Source: Lewinella sp. LCG006 (GTDB lineage: Bacteria > Bacteroidota > Bacteroidia > Chitinophagales > Saprospiraceae). Taken from it: a stretch of 64,000 nucleotides of DNA. The notes beneath the pieces were generated by a model, which did not search any database, was not told the DNA's origin, and worked only from the letters and a program-made list of their open reading frames with translations. Position numbers and translations under genes: made by a program. Positions 10,509 to 19,100 of this stretch are shown piece by piece. How positions within the stretch are numbered: position 1 is the stretch's first letter; every line of letters begins with the position of its first letter. The stretch lies in NCBI RefSeq assembly GCF_040784935.1, contig NZ_CP160680.1:2512501-2576500 (forward strand). The letters run 5' to 3'.

Positions 10509-11852
10509 CTAAACAAGCGCGGAATCCAGACTGGCAATGACTAATCCTTCGGCATTTACGGTATTTAATGCTAGCGGAGTGACATGGTTAATCCAACTAG
10601 GCGCTAAAGCCACATCTACTTTGACATAATTGTCGGTAAAGCCGGTTAAATGACCTTTCTTTTTACCTTTTTCCAGTAAGACTTTACGTACCGTGCCCAA
10701 CTGCGATTCGTAAAAATGACGCTTCTTTTTTTCGCTCAAGATGTTGAGCATCTGATTTCTCCGGCGCCGTTCTTCCATAGGGACAACATCGGGGAGTAAG
10801 GCTGCGGGAGTATTTGCGCGCTCCGAATAGGTGAATACGTGGAGGTAGCTGATGTCGAGCTCGTTGATGAAATTATAGGTCTCCAAAAAATCGGCTTCGG
10901 TCTCTCCGGGGAAGCCTACGATGACATCAACGCCGATACAGCAATGAGGCAGATGCTTTTTGATGAGTGCTACCCGATCGGCGTATAACTCTCGCTGGTA
11001 GCGCCGCCGCATGGCTTGTAGTTGCTTGTTGTTACCCGATTGCAGGGGCATGTGGAAATGAGGTGCAAAGCGAGTTGACTGCGCGACAAATTCGATAATT
11101 TCTTCGTTGCACAAGTTAGGCTCGATGCTGGAAATACGAAAACGTTCAATCCCTTCTACTTTATCCAGCTCACGGATCAAATCGATAAAGAGGGCTTCTT
11201 TCTTGGGCCGGATACCTTCAATGACTTCGGTACCATTGCCAAAGTCGCCGATGTTTACACCCGTGAGAACGACCTCGCGGGTACCCATTTTGGCAATCTC
11301 GCGGGCATTGGCGACCACACTTTCTACGGTGTTGCTACGGCTTTTTCCCCGTGCCAAAGGGATGGTGCAAAAGGAGCATTTGTAATCACAGCCATCTTGG
11401 ACCTTAAGAAAAGAGCGGGTGCGATCACCAAAGCTGAAAGCATGAATGAAATCTTTGGCTTCCTGCACTTCCCCGGCTTTCACCATGCCTTTGCCTGGTG
11501 CCTGACTGAGGTCGTCGATGTAGTCAAGGATTCGAAACTTTTCGGCCGCTCCTAGTACGAGGTCTACGCCAGGAATGTCTGCAATTTCCTGCGGCTTTAG
11601 TTGGGCATAACAGCCGACGACGACGACTTTGGCTTGCTCATTTTTGCGGAGGGCACGACGGACCACATTGCGGCACTTTTTATCCGCAAAATCCGTTACC
11701 GAACAAGTATTGATCACGTAGATATCTGCCCCATCGTTGAATGGCACAGCGCCATAGCCCGCATCCTCAAACTGTCGACCAATGGCCGAGGTTTCAGAAT
11801 AATTAAGTTTACAGCCCAAAGTATAAAAGGCAACCGTGCGTGGCGTAGCCAT
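10509..11852 (-). CDS. mtaB: tRNA (t6A37) methylthiotransferase MtaB
   Basis: 447 aa radical-SAM enzyme that converts t6A37 to ms2t6A37 in ANN-decoding tRNAs. The N-terminal methylthiotransferase domain carries the three cluster cysteines Cys14, Cys50 and Cys81. The radical-SAM motif CDYKCSFC (Cys155, 159, 162) binds the second 4Fe-4S cluster, and a TRAM-like region closes the C-terminus. Length and the N-terminal FYTLGCKLNYSE pattern favour MtaB over MiaB or RimO. The preceding small gene ends 48 bp upstream. Confidence 0.93.
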   Translation of the reverse strand: MATPRTVAFYTLGCKLNYSETSAIGRQFEDAGYGAVPFNDGADIYVINTCSVTDFADKKCRNVVRRALRKNEQAKVVVVGCYAQLKPQEIADIPGVDLVLGAAEKFRILDYIDDLSQAPGKGMVKAGEVQEAKDFIHAFSFGDRTRSFLKVQDGCDYKCSFCTIPLARGKSRSNTVESVVANAREIAKMGTREVVLTGVNIGDFGNGTEVIEGIRPKKEALFIDLIRELDKVEGIERFRISSIEPNLCNEEIIEFVAQSTRFAPHFHMPLQSGNNKQLQAMRRRYQRELYADRVALIKKHLPHCCIGVDVIVGFPGETEADFLETYNFINELDISYLHVFTYSERANTPAALLPDVVPMEERRRRNQMLNILSEKKKRHFYESQLGTVRKVLLEKGKKKGHLTGFTDNYVKVDVALAPSWINHVTPLALNTVNAEGLVIASLDSALV

Positions 11853-11900
11853 GATCTTGATTTAGTTCAGGCCGCAAAATTAAGGCTTTTTCCTTAGCCT

Positions 11901-12170
11901 TCAATCATTTCTGTGGTCAGAACTTTGTAAGACTACACCATTGAGGAAGTCAATGACTTTGGCCGTGGGCATCTCACAAGGTTTGAGCAATGCCTTTTTC
12001 GATGTTTGGTAAAAGTTCAGGCTAATGAAATCATTACCCCCCAGTTCTTCCGCAAAGACTTTGCTGGATTTTCCTCCGTTAAAGGTCTTTTTGCTGATTC
12101 CGTATTTTCGACCCTGATAAATTCCTTCGGAATACCCTTCCGGTAGCTGGTCAATCAGTGTTTTAATCAT
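11901..12170 (-). CDS. Small conserved protein of unknown function
   Basis: 89 aa, no signal peptide and no membrane segment. Recognisable stretches are LPEGYSEGIYQGRKYGISKK, FAEELGGNDFISLNFY and LKPCEMP. Small Bacteroidota proteins with this pattern exist, and I believe some databases label them methionine sulfoxide reductase, but nothing in this sequence shows an MsrA/MsrB catalytic motif, so I do not adopt that name. The start overlaps the ligA stop by four bases, indicating translational coupling with DNA ligase. Confidence 0.75.
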   Translation of the reverse strand: MIKTLIDQLPEGYSEGIYQGRKYGISKKTFNGGKSSKVFAEELGGNDFISLNFYQTSKKALLKPCEMPTAKVIDFLNGVVLQSSDHRND

Positions 12171-14308
12171 GCTCCTACCTGTTCCAAAAACTCCTCCTCC
12201 GTCATGATGGTGACGGTACCGAGTGCCTCGGCTTTTTTGAGTTTGGATCCTGCTTTTTCTCCAACGACCAAAATGTCAAGGTTGCCACTTACCGCACTGA
12301 TGTTTTTGGCACCCGCAGCAGCAGCTTTTTCCTGGGCTTCCTTACGGCCGATTTGCAAAAGTTTGCCCGTAAAGAGAATGGTTTTTCCCACAAAAGGCCC
12401 TTCCGTAACGGCCGCTACAGGTTGGTCAGCCTCGGTAGCCGTCAGATTGACGCCGAGTGCCTCCAATTCTTCGAGCATGGCAATGTTGGCAGGATCAGCA
12501 AAATAGGCGCTAACGTTCTCAGCTACTGTGGGGCCCACATCCTTGATGTGGACATAATCTTCAAAGGTCCAATCTTTGAGCTGTAAGACGTGTTCCAGTT
12601 CGGCGGCAAGCAATTTAGAGATTTTTTTACCCAAGTGATGGATACTCAAACTGTGGAGCAGGCGGTGAATAGGATTGTTTTTTGCAGTATCAATAGCAGC
12701 CTTCAGGTTGGTTGCCGACTTCGGGCCAAAACCCTCAAGCTGAGCAATTTTTTCGTAATCAAGCCGGTAAATATCTGGCAAGGTTTTCACCCATCCTTGT
12801 TCCATAAAGCGCTCTACAATGGAGCGGCCCAAGCCGTCGATATTCATAGCTGGTTTGGAAACGTGGAAGATGATTCGCTGTAGTACTTGTGCGGGGCATT
12901 CGTAATTGGGGCAACGCCAGGCAGCTTCTCCTTCTGCCCGGATCAGGGGTGTTGCACAAGATGGGCATTTGTCTGGAAAAATAATGGGCTGCTCACTTCC
13001 GTCCCGCAAGTCGTCTAGCGCTTTCACAATGTAGGGGATAACATCCCCGGCGCGCTCAATTAAAACGGTGTCCCCCAAGCGCAAGTCTTTTTCAGAAATA
13101 AAATCTTCGTTGTGTAAAGAGATGGACGAAATTGTAACACCGGCCAGGGAAACAGGGGCTACCTTAGCGACGGGTGTGATAGAGCCAATCTTGCCAATTT
13201 GGTATTCCACCGCATCCAGTTTTGTCGTGGCTTGCTTGGCCGCAAACTTATAGGCAATGGCCCAACGCGGATGGTGGCTGGTAAAGCCTGCTCGCTCCTG
13301 AAGAGTTCGGTCGTTGACTTTTACGACCATGCCGTCTACTTCGTAGGCATAAGCCTCGCGGCCATTCTCCCAAGCCGTACAGTAATCAATTACCTCCTGG
13401 ATATTTTTGCATAGCTTGCGTTCTTTCCCATCGATGGGTACTTTAAACCCTAGCTTTTCCAGTAGATCAAGGCTTTCATAGTGCGTAGGAATAGCATCTA
13501 ACATGTTTTCGCCGGCCTCGTTGATGGCATACCCTAGGGTGTACAAGAAGGCTTCCAGATTGCGTTCCGCCACTTCTCTGGGGTCTTTCATGCGGAGCCC
13601 ACCGGTGGCGGTATTGCGGGGGTTGGCAAATAAGGTTAAGCCCTCTTCTGCCCGGTTTTTGTTGATGGCCTCGAATTTATCTTTCCTGATCAGCACCTCG
13701 CCACGTAGTTCCACTTTCGTGATGTTTAAATCACTGAACGAAGCGCGGAGAGGAACGGAGCGAATGACCCTTGCGTTGGCGGTCATCTCTTCTCCTTCTT
13801 GCCCATTGCCACGGGTTGCTGCTCTTACCAGATGGTCACGCTCGTAAACGAGGGCAATACTGCCTCCATCGAATTTAGGTTCCACGGCATAGACGATATC
13901 TTCTTCTTCTTCTTCTGCCATATTGAGCATACGCTTTACCTGCTGATCAAACTCCTGCAAATCCTCAGCGTTATAGCTATTAGCGAGGGAAAGCATAGGA
14001 GTGAGGTGAGGAACCGTAGGAAATTCATTGCTGACATCACTGGAAACCCGCTGCGTTGGTGAATCGGCAGTAATAAGTTCGGGGTACTCTTCTTCCAGCG
14101 CTTCCAACATTTTGTACAACTGGTCGTACTCAAAATCACTGAGCACTGGATCGTTTTGGATATAATAGCGCCATTCGTGGAAAACAATCATTTGGCGCAA
14201 TTGCGCGTTACGGATAGCGGGTGATTGTGCCAGCAGGGTAGCGTCACCTTCCAGGTAGGCTTTAGAGCGGGCAACAAGTTCTTTTTGCACAGGGGAGCTG
14301 TAAGTCAT
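12167..14308 (-). CDS. ligA: NAD-dependent DNA ligase LigA
   Basis: 713 aa, full length for the family. It seals nicks in replication and repair using NAD+. The adenylation lysine is Lys145 in KFDG (145-148). A Cys4 zinc finger (CPSC...CPNYECP, about 430-460), helix-hairpin-helix repeats (LEGFGPKSATNL region) and a C-terminal BRCT domain (about 630-713) follow in the expected order. A run of Glu (residues 132-136) in the adenylation domain is a lineage quirk. It overlaps the downstream small gene by four bases. Confidence 0.97.
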   Translation of the reverse strand: MTYSSPVQKELVARSKAYLEGDATLLAQSPAIRNAQLRQMIVFHEWRYYIQNDPVLSDFEYDQLYKMLEALEEEYPELITADSPTQRVSSDVSNEFPTVPHLTPMLSLANSYNAEDLQEFDQQVKRMLNMAEEEEEDIVYAVEPKFDGGSIALVYERDHLVRAATRGNGQEGEEMTANARVIRSVPLRASFSDLNITKVELRGEVLIRKDKFEAINKNRAEEGLTLFANPRNTATGGLRMKDPREVAERNLEAFLYTLGYAINEAGENMLDAIPTHYESLDLLEKLGFKVPIDGKERKLCKNIQEVIDYCTAWENGREAYAYEVDGMVVKVNDRTLQERAGFTSHHPRWAIAYKFAAKQATTKLDAVEYQIGKIGSITPVAKVAPVSLAGVTISSISLHNEDFISEKDLRLGDTVLIERAGDVIPYIVKALDDLRDGSEQPIIFPDKCPSCATPLIRAEGEAAWRCPNYECPAQVLQRIIFHVSKPAMNIDGLGRSIVERFMEQGWVKTLPDIYRLDYEKIAQLEGFGPKSATNLKAAIDTAKNNPIHRLLHSLSIHHLGKKISKLLAAELEHVLQLKDWTFEDYVHIKDVGPTVAENVSAYFADPANIAMLEELEALGVNLTATEADQPVAAVTEGPFVGKTILFTGKLLQIGRKEAQEKAAAAGAKNISAVSGNLDILVVGEKAGSKLKKAEALGTVTIMTEEEFLEQVGA

Positions 14309-14465
14309 GCTAAAAATGCTACTTTAATATTGGGCTTATTCATGCCAAGCAGAACAAGTCTATTGGTTCCAAACCCAAAGTTAGAAAAACTATACCGATC
14401 TAAGGTCAGTTGGGTGCAGACGATGATTGGTAGCTATTCACTAGGTAGAGTTGTTGTGTGTTGTT

Positions 14466-14473
14466 TACCTTTG
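14466..14473 (+). promoter_or_regulatory. Candidate -7 box TACCTTTG
   Basis: TACCTTTG matches the Bacteroidota -7 consensus TAnnTTTG and lies 22 bp before the ATG at 14496. No good TTTG -33 element stands at the usual 19-bp distance, so this is a weak call. Confidence 0.4.
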
Positions 14474-14495
14474 TACTGTAAAATATACATTTCTT

Positions 14496-15086
14496 ATGGC
14501 CAAGTCATTGTTGCTTGTTTTTTCTGGGTTTTTATTCTTCTTAGCGCCTGTTTTGGCGCAAAAAGAGGTAAAGTGTGCCATTGCTTTTGATGAAGTAGAC
14601 CCCTTTGATAGTTTACGTACGATTGGCTCGGAAGTCGTTGCGCTAGGTTACATGATTCCCAGTAAGTACGAATTGGAAGATGGTCCCAAGGTGATTGAAG
14701 AGGCAGAAGCGATTTTGTTGTATTCTGAAAACGATAGTATCAGTGGCTTTTTCTTTCATCTTTTTATGCCCGAATACAAGCTGCAATCCATCAATGAAGG
14801 GATGAATGTGAAGCTTTTGCTGGACGATGATTCCGTTATTGGCTTTTACAATGTACCGGATGAGGGCGAATTTGATCGGACGATCAATATGCGAGTTTAC
14901 CAGCACACCTGCCCCATACCACTGGATTATTATTATAAATTGGCCTATCACAAAGTAGCGCAGATCAGGGTGGAGTACGAAAAGCAAAACCGCACCCTTA
15001 TCCTCAACGAAAAACAACAGGAAGCACTACGAACAGCCATTCAATGCGTCGGTCGTCGAATAGGTTTGTACCCCATCAAACCTTGA
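14496..15086 (+). CDS. Predicted exported protein of unknown function
   Basis: 196 aa from the chosen ATG. The frame extends 15 codons further upstream, but the start at 14496 gives a clean signal peptide (MAKSLLLVFSGFLFFLAPVLA, cut before QKEVKC) and lies just after a -7-like box. The mature part is acidic with paired cysteines (near HTCPI and IQCVGRR) and no domain I recognise. It is a single gene, divergent from ligA and convergent with the glucosaminidase gene 22 bp away. Confidence 0.7.
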   Translation: MAKSLLLVFSGFLFFLAPVLAQKEVKCAIAFDEVDPFDSLRTIGSEVVALGYMIPSKYELEDGPKVIEEAEAILLYSENDSISGFFFHLFMPEYKLQSINEGMNVKLLLDDDSVIGFYNVPDEGEFDRTINMRVYQHTCPIPLDYYYKLAYHKVAQIRVEYEKQNRTLILNEKQQEALRTAIQCVGRRIGLYPIKP

Positions 15087-15108
15087 TCTTTTTTATGATC
15101 TCGCGTTG

Positions 15109-15864
15109 TTAAATGTCGTACTGGTACAGCTCCAGGTCTTCAATGATTCGAATCAGTTTTTCGGCATACTGTGGGTCGGTGGCATAACCTGCCTTTTTCA
15201 GTCCTCTGGCCCAGCCTTTATAGTCCGACTTCTTTAAACGGAAGAGTTTTTGGTAGCGGTCTTTTTGGAGGAGCTGGCTGTGGGCCGTGTAGCTTTCTTC
15301 TACCGTAGAAAACTTCCGGAAAAAATCTTTGTGATGGTCATCGTTAAAATTGGTGCAATGACCTTTTTCACAACGCTTAGAAAAGCATTTGATGCCAAAG
15401 TGATTGTTGTTCTCGCGCGCCAACCTACTATCCCCAATATTGCTTTCTAGTAATCCTTGCGCCAAAGTAATGCTTGAAGGTATCCCGTAAGTATTCATCT
15501 CTTTAGCGGCCAATGATTGATAGGTACGAACGTAGGCAAGTTGCTTGCGCCTTTTTTCGCGTTGTGCAGCGGTGAGGCTGTTATCTTCGGTTTTGGAATG
15601 CTGCATGGAGACGTTTTGGGCCTGCACTTCATCATCTTCAAAAGGATCAAAGAATAGTGATTGGGTGCTGGTCGTCAAAAATCCACTTTCTCCTTTCTGC
15701 ATGGAGAAGTTGATGGAAATATCCTTATGGGTCACCATCCAACCAAGGATTAAAAGGGCACACAAGCCAAGCCAACGCCGGCGGAACCAATCTTCGAAAT
15801 TTTTCCAATACAATTCAAATGAAGCTTTGAGCTTGGCGGGAGTAAGGTTTTCGTACGGATTCAT
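15109..15864 (-). CDS. GH73-type glucosaminidase (FlgJ/LytD-like peptidoglycan hydrolase)
   Basis: 251 aa, type II membrane topology: a basic N-terminus, then one transmembrane helix (about 31-45). Residues about 108-251 are a glucosaminidase (Mannosyl-glycoprotein endo-beta-N-acetylglucosaminidase) domain. The catalytic Glu is probably Glu140 in GIPSSITLAQGLLESNIG, followed by the LARENNNHFGIKC block. It would cleave the glycan backbone of peptidoglycan. The acidic linker at 70-95 is low-complexity. Confidence 0.9.
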   Translation of the reverse strand: MNPYENLTPAKLKASFELYWKNFEDWFRRRWLGLCALLILGWMVTHKDISINFSMQKGESGFLTTSTQSLFFDPFEDDEVQAQNVSMQHSKTEDNSLTAAQREKRRKQLAYVRTYQSLAAKEMNTYGIPSSITLAQGLLESNIGDSRLARENNNHFGIKCFSKRCEKGHCTNFNDDHHKDFFRKFSTVEESYTAHSQLLQKDRYQKLFRLKKSDYKGWARGLKKAGYATDPQYAEKLIRIIEDLELYQYDI

Positions 15865-16159
15865 GACACGTTTCGTTTGTAGTTAAAACAAAATTAAACA
15901 TTATTGTTTTAAAAACAAATAATTGCAAACATTTTTATGAATTAAATGCTTTTGGTTGAGTGCCTGCTTTCTATTCTAGTTGAACTCAAGCGAATCAAAT
16001 CTCCATACACAGTCCATTGACCAAGCTTAGCGCTTCGCTTGTGCACGGAAATTTGTTCGATGTGGTACAATTTTTTGACTTAATAACTGTTTTCCTCTCG
16101 CCTATTTCTCACAATCTCGGAAAAGCGTACCTTTGCGCTCGATTAAATTGATATTACTA
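15865..16159. other. Intergenic region between glucosaminidase and OmpH-like genes
   Basis: About 295 bp, AT-rich, between divergent genes, so it must hold both promoters. Apart from the -7-like box near the OmpH gene I see no repeat, RNA gene or coding frame of note. Confidence 0.5.
16105..16135 (+). promoter_or_regulatory. Candidate promoter TTTC-N19-TACCTTTG
   Basis: TACCTTTG at 16128-16135 fits the Bacteroidota -7 consensus TAnnTTTG, and TTTC at 16105-16108 is one base from the -33 element TTTG at the canonical 19-bp spacing. The OmpH-like ATG follows 25 bp later. Confidence 0.6.
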
Positions 16160-16672
16160 ATGAAGAAGATATTATTACTTGGGGCATTGTTTGTTGTTAG
16201 CCTTGGAAGTGTACGTGCACAGGAGCTTTACGGACACTTGAATTTTGGCAACTTAATTGCTCAGATGCCTGAAGCAGTAGCTGCAAATGACAGCCTGGAA
16301 ATTCTCCAAGCGACCATGGTTGCTACTGGTGAAGCAAAGGCACAGCAATTCCAACGTGATGCAACAGCTTTTATAAAAGCCGTACAAGGAGGAGGGTTGA
16401 CGCCATTGAAGCAGCAGGAACAGCAGGCCGCTTTGGAAAAGCGTCAGTTGGAAATCCAGAATTATGAGCAGGTAATCATCAATACCATTGGTAAAAAGCG
16501 CAATGAAATGCTTAAGCCAATCGTCGCTCGTGCTCAGGCTGCCATTGATGAAGTGGCCAAAGAGAATGGCTACGTGATGGTTTTTGATACCAGCATTTTT
16601 GGTGCCATCATGTTTGCGAAAGATACGGAAGATATCATGCCTCTGGTGAAAGCCAAGTTGGGTATTGAGTAA
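16160..16672 (+). CDS. OmpH/Skp family periplasmic chaperone
   Basis: 170 aa from the ATG at 16160 (MKKILLLGALFVVSLGSVRAQ signal peptide). The nine codons upstream overlap the promoter and are unlikely to be translated. The mature protein has the family layout: a short beta segment (ELYGHLNFGNLIAQMPE), a long charged helix-pair rich in Gln/Glu (about 70-120), then GYVMVFDTS, where Skp proteins end their core. It holds unfolded outer-membrane proteins in the periplasm. It is monocistronic here, with its own promoter and terminator. Confidence 0.88.
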   Translation: MKKILLLGALFVVSLGSVRAQELYGHLNFGNLIAQMPEAVAANDSLEILQATMVATGEAKAQQFQRDATAFIKAVQGGGLTPLKQQEQQAALEKRQLEIQNYEQVIINTIGKKRNEMLKPIVARAQAAIDEVAKENGYVMVFDTSIFGAIMFAKDTEDIMPLVKAKLGIE

Positions 16673-16680
16673 AGAATAAA

Positions 16681-16717
16681 AAAACCTTGATGCTCTCTTC
16701 GGGGGCATCAAGGTTTT
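16681..16717. terminator. Bidirectional terminator
   Basis: A perfect 13-bp stem AAAACCTTGATGC (16681-16693) with GCATCAAGGTTTT (16705-16717) directly follows the OmpH-like stop. An A-run on one side and a T-run on the other let it serve both this gene and the convergent TIR gene. Confidence 0.85.
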
Positions 16718-16768
16718 GTCTTAGATCGATAAGCGGGGACGCGACTGTTATCTATTCTGTGTCGCTCA

Positions 16769-18265
16769 TTATTCCACTTCAATCCCCTTCACTACCGATC
16801 GGTCTACCACCTGCTCCCATTGGAGTGCGGGTTCCAATAAAAATTGTGGGAACTGAAATTCGAGAAACTGCCGGTAGAGCTGAGCTGCTGGAGAGTGTCC
16901 TTCTTCTGTCAATTGGAAAAAGACAAGGTTTTCTTCAAGGGTAGAAAGATGGACTTTTTCCAGAGAGGATTGAAAATAGGTGCGCAAGCTATCGATCAAA
17001 TCCGCTTTGATTTTGCTGGGAATAATAGTAGGCAGTGGTTCAATAATGGCTTCAATGAGCACGCCTAGTGCGCCGATTTTGTAAAGCTCATCCTCGTTGA
17101 AGCGATTGATTTCAGCAAACCAGCCTTTGAAAAGCATGATGAGCTCTTCTTTATTGAGGTTGATAAACTCTTCGGTAGCCACTACCACATCCGTGATCAA
17201 GTTTGGATAGTCACCCGTGTGAGCGATCACTTGGGTACCTGGCACTTCCACCAGGCATGATTCCACGTAAGGGCTCCAAAGCACTACGGCATCGATGGTT
17301 TCGTCGTGAGTGAAATTGGTGCAAATGACATCCAGGTCCATATCCTTTTGAGGCTGATGGACAATATCGAAGGTATCCATACCGGCCTCCTGCAAAACGT
17401 ACTTCAGGAAAGTGAAGGCTGGGGAATCGTAGGGGTAAATCACCTTTTTCCCTTTGAGTTCCTCCAGGCTGGTAATGCCATTGCGAGTAATGATCGCATC
17501 GGCACCATTGGACCAACTGACCTGGGCAATGACTTTAGGGTTTTTGTCTTTTAGTTTGTACAGCACGGAAGGAAGGCGGTCCAAGGTAGCCCAAATCAGG
17601 TCTGCTTCCCCTGCCTTCATCAAGCGGCAAGTTTCCTCCACGTTGTCACTGAGCTCGTACCTTACACTGCGTTTGAACTCTTTATACAAAGGCGTCAGTC
17701 GCGAGCGGACGAAACCATTGTTGTACATAATCCCTCCCATGAAACCTACCCAGGTGGGGATGACAAAGTTGATACTGCGCGCATCGATTTCTTTGATGTA
17801 CTGGCTGAGTGTTTCGGTGATCTCGCGGTAGATGGCCTCCCTGTTGTCGGGGTTCTCAATGATGCGGTCGAAGAACTTGAGCTTTTCAATGTCAAAAGCA
17901 TCATCGTATTGATCGCGCCACATGAAATCTTGCACAATGACGGGCATGATGTAACGGCCTTTTCCAGCGTGTGCGGCATAGTTGGATAAGAGGATGCGTG
18001 TTTCTTCATCGAAGACATTTTCGATGGCAAAATCAGCACTCAACAATAGCAAAGTGATATCGGCTTGGCTAAGTTCACGGCGAATTTCCTGCTTGACTTC
18101 GACGCCTAGATCAATGTCATTGACCGTCCAAATTCTGACGTTGCTGTGCATTTTAGCAAGCAGCCCCAGGTGACGTTCCATTTCTCCCCAATAATGAAGA
18201 TCTGCCTCTGCATACAAAACCGCGATGTTGATATTTTGGGCCCCTTTGTTTTTGTTGGATTTCAT
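16769..18265 (-). CDS. TIR domain fused to a solute-binding-protein (NMT1/SsuA-like) domain
   Basis: 498 aa from the ATG at 18265; 57 further in-frame codons upstream look non-coding. Residues about 12-160 read as a TIR fold: NINIAVLYAE (strand A), EMERHLGLL, IWTVNDIDLG, LSQADITLLLLSADF, then DEE at 86-88 where TIR NADases carry their catalytic Glu, and RYIMPVIVQDFMW. Residues about 165-400 resemble the NMT1/THI5/SsuA class of ABC-transporter binding proteins (ITSLEELKGKKVIYPYDSPA, IDAVVLWSPYVES, ITDVVVATEEFI). There is no signal peptide or membrane helix, so the whole protein should be cytosolic. Inference: the binding domain senses a small molecule and controls the TIR domain. It is single, with no transporter genes nearby, and divergent from DUF554. 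Confidence 0.75.
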   Translation of the reverse strand: MKSNKNKGAQNINIAVLYAEADLHYWGEMERHLGLLAKMHSNVRIWTVNDIDLGVEVKQEIRRELSQADITLLLLSADFAIENVFDEETRILLSNYAAHAGKGRYIMPVIVQDFMWRDQYDDAFDIEKLKFFDRIIENPDNREAIYREITETLSQYIKEIDARSINFVIPTWVGFMGGIMYNNGFVRSRLTPLYKEFKRSVRYELSDNVEETCRLMKAGEADLIWATLDRLPSVLYKLKDKNPKVIAQVSWSNGADAIITRNGITSLEELKGKKVIYPYDSPAFTFLKYVLQEAGMDTFDIVHQPQKDMDLDVICTNFTHDETIDAVVLWSPYVESCLVEVPGTQVIAHTGDYPNLITDVVVATEEFINLNKEELIMLFKGWFAEINRFNEDELYKIGALGVLIEAIIEPLPTIIPSKIKADLIDSLRTYFQSSLEKVHLSTLEENLVFFQLTEEGHSPAAQLYRQFLEFQFPQFLLEPALQWEQVVDRSVVKGIEVE

Positions 18266-18374
18266 GCTGGGTCGGTGTGAGTTTGACTTGCAATATAATT
18301 GAAGCTTGTAAAAGTTACGCTGAGTTAACGAGAAAAGGAATAATTTTAGTGCCGTTTTCAAACAACCAACGCTT

Positions 18375-19100
18375 ATGAACCTCCGCAACAGTAGACTTCC
18401 AATTGGCACCCTGATTAATATGGGCACCGTGACCATTGGCAGCCTGATCGGCTTGTACCTGCAAGGGGTGTTTCCTGAAAATATTCAGTCGATCATCTTT
18501 CAAGCCATTGGTTTAGGTACGCTCGTACTCGGTGTCATGATGAGTCTCAAAGTACCTGAGGGCTATCTGCTCAACTTTATATTCAGCTTGATTCTGGGTG
18601 GGGTTGTCGGAGAACTACTGGGTGTGCAGACCGTCTTGCAGGGTTTGGGTGATACCATTAAGACTGCGCTAAACATTACCGAAGGTGCTTTTACGGAAGG
18701 GCTCATCACGGCTTTTCTCCTGTTTTGTATTGGTAGCATGACCTTCGTGGGCGCCATTGAAGAAGGTCTCGAAGGCAAACGCGATCTGCTACTGGTCAAA
18801 TCTACCCTCGACGGAATTTCATCCATCGCCTTTGCTGCTACTTACGGCATTGGGGTATTGTTCTCTATCGTTCCCATGTTGATCTTTCAGGGAGGTATTA
18901 CCTTACTTGCGCGGCAGTTGCAGCAATTCTTTACGCCTACGATGATCGCCCAACTCAGTGCCGTAGGCGGTGCCTTGATTATTGGTATTGGTATCAATAT
19001 TCTGGGTTTGGGGATGGTCAATGTTGAAAATCTGTTGCCGGGCCTATTGGTTACTCTTCCGCTAACGTGGTTGCAGCAGCGGGCAAAAGCCACCAGCTAG
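18375..19100 (+). CDS. DUF554 family membrane protein
   Basis: 241 aa, about seven hydrophobic segments. It matches DUF554 (YdfK-like) proteins in length and in stretches such as LPIGTLINMGTVTIGSLIG, SMTFVGAIEEGLEG, LLVKSTLDGISSIAFAATYGIGV and FTPTMIAQLSAVGGALIIGIGINILG. A transport role is often assumed but not shown. The last 50 bp overlap the end of the convergent DUF2851 gene. Confidence 0.9.
   Translation: MNLRNSRLPIGTLINMGTVTIGSLIGLYLQGVFPENIQSIIFQAIGLGTLVLGVMMSLKVPEGYLLNFIFSLILGGVVGELLGVQTVLQGLGDTIKTALNITEGAFTEGLITAFLLFCIGSMTFVGAIEEGLEGKRDLLLVKSTLDGISSIAFAATYGIGVLFSIVPMLIFQGGITLLARQLQQFFTPTMIAQLSAVGGALIIGIGINILGLGMVNVENLLPGLLVTLPLTWLQQRAKATS

Noticed and set aside
11901-12170. Annotation of the 89-aa protein as methionine sulfoxide reductase
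   Set aside because: No MsrA GCFWG-type or MsrB zinc/active-site motif is present in the sequence.
16769-19100. TIR-SBP and DUF554 genes as a two-gene defence operon
   Set aside because: They are divergent, DUF554 is a widespread core family and no other defence gene lies nearby; shared function is not supported.
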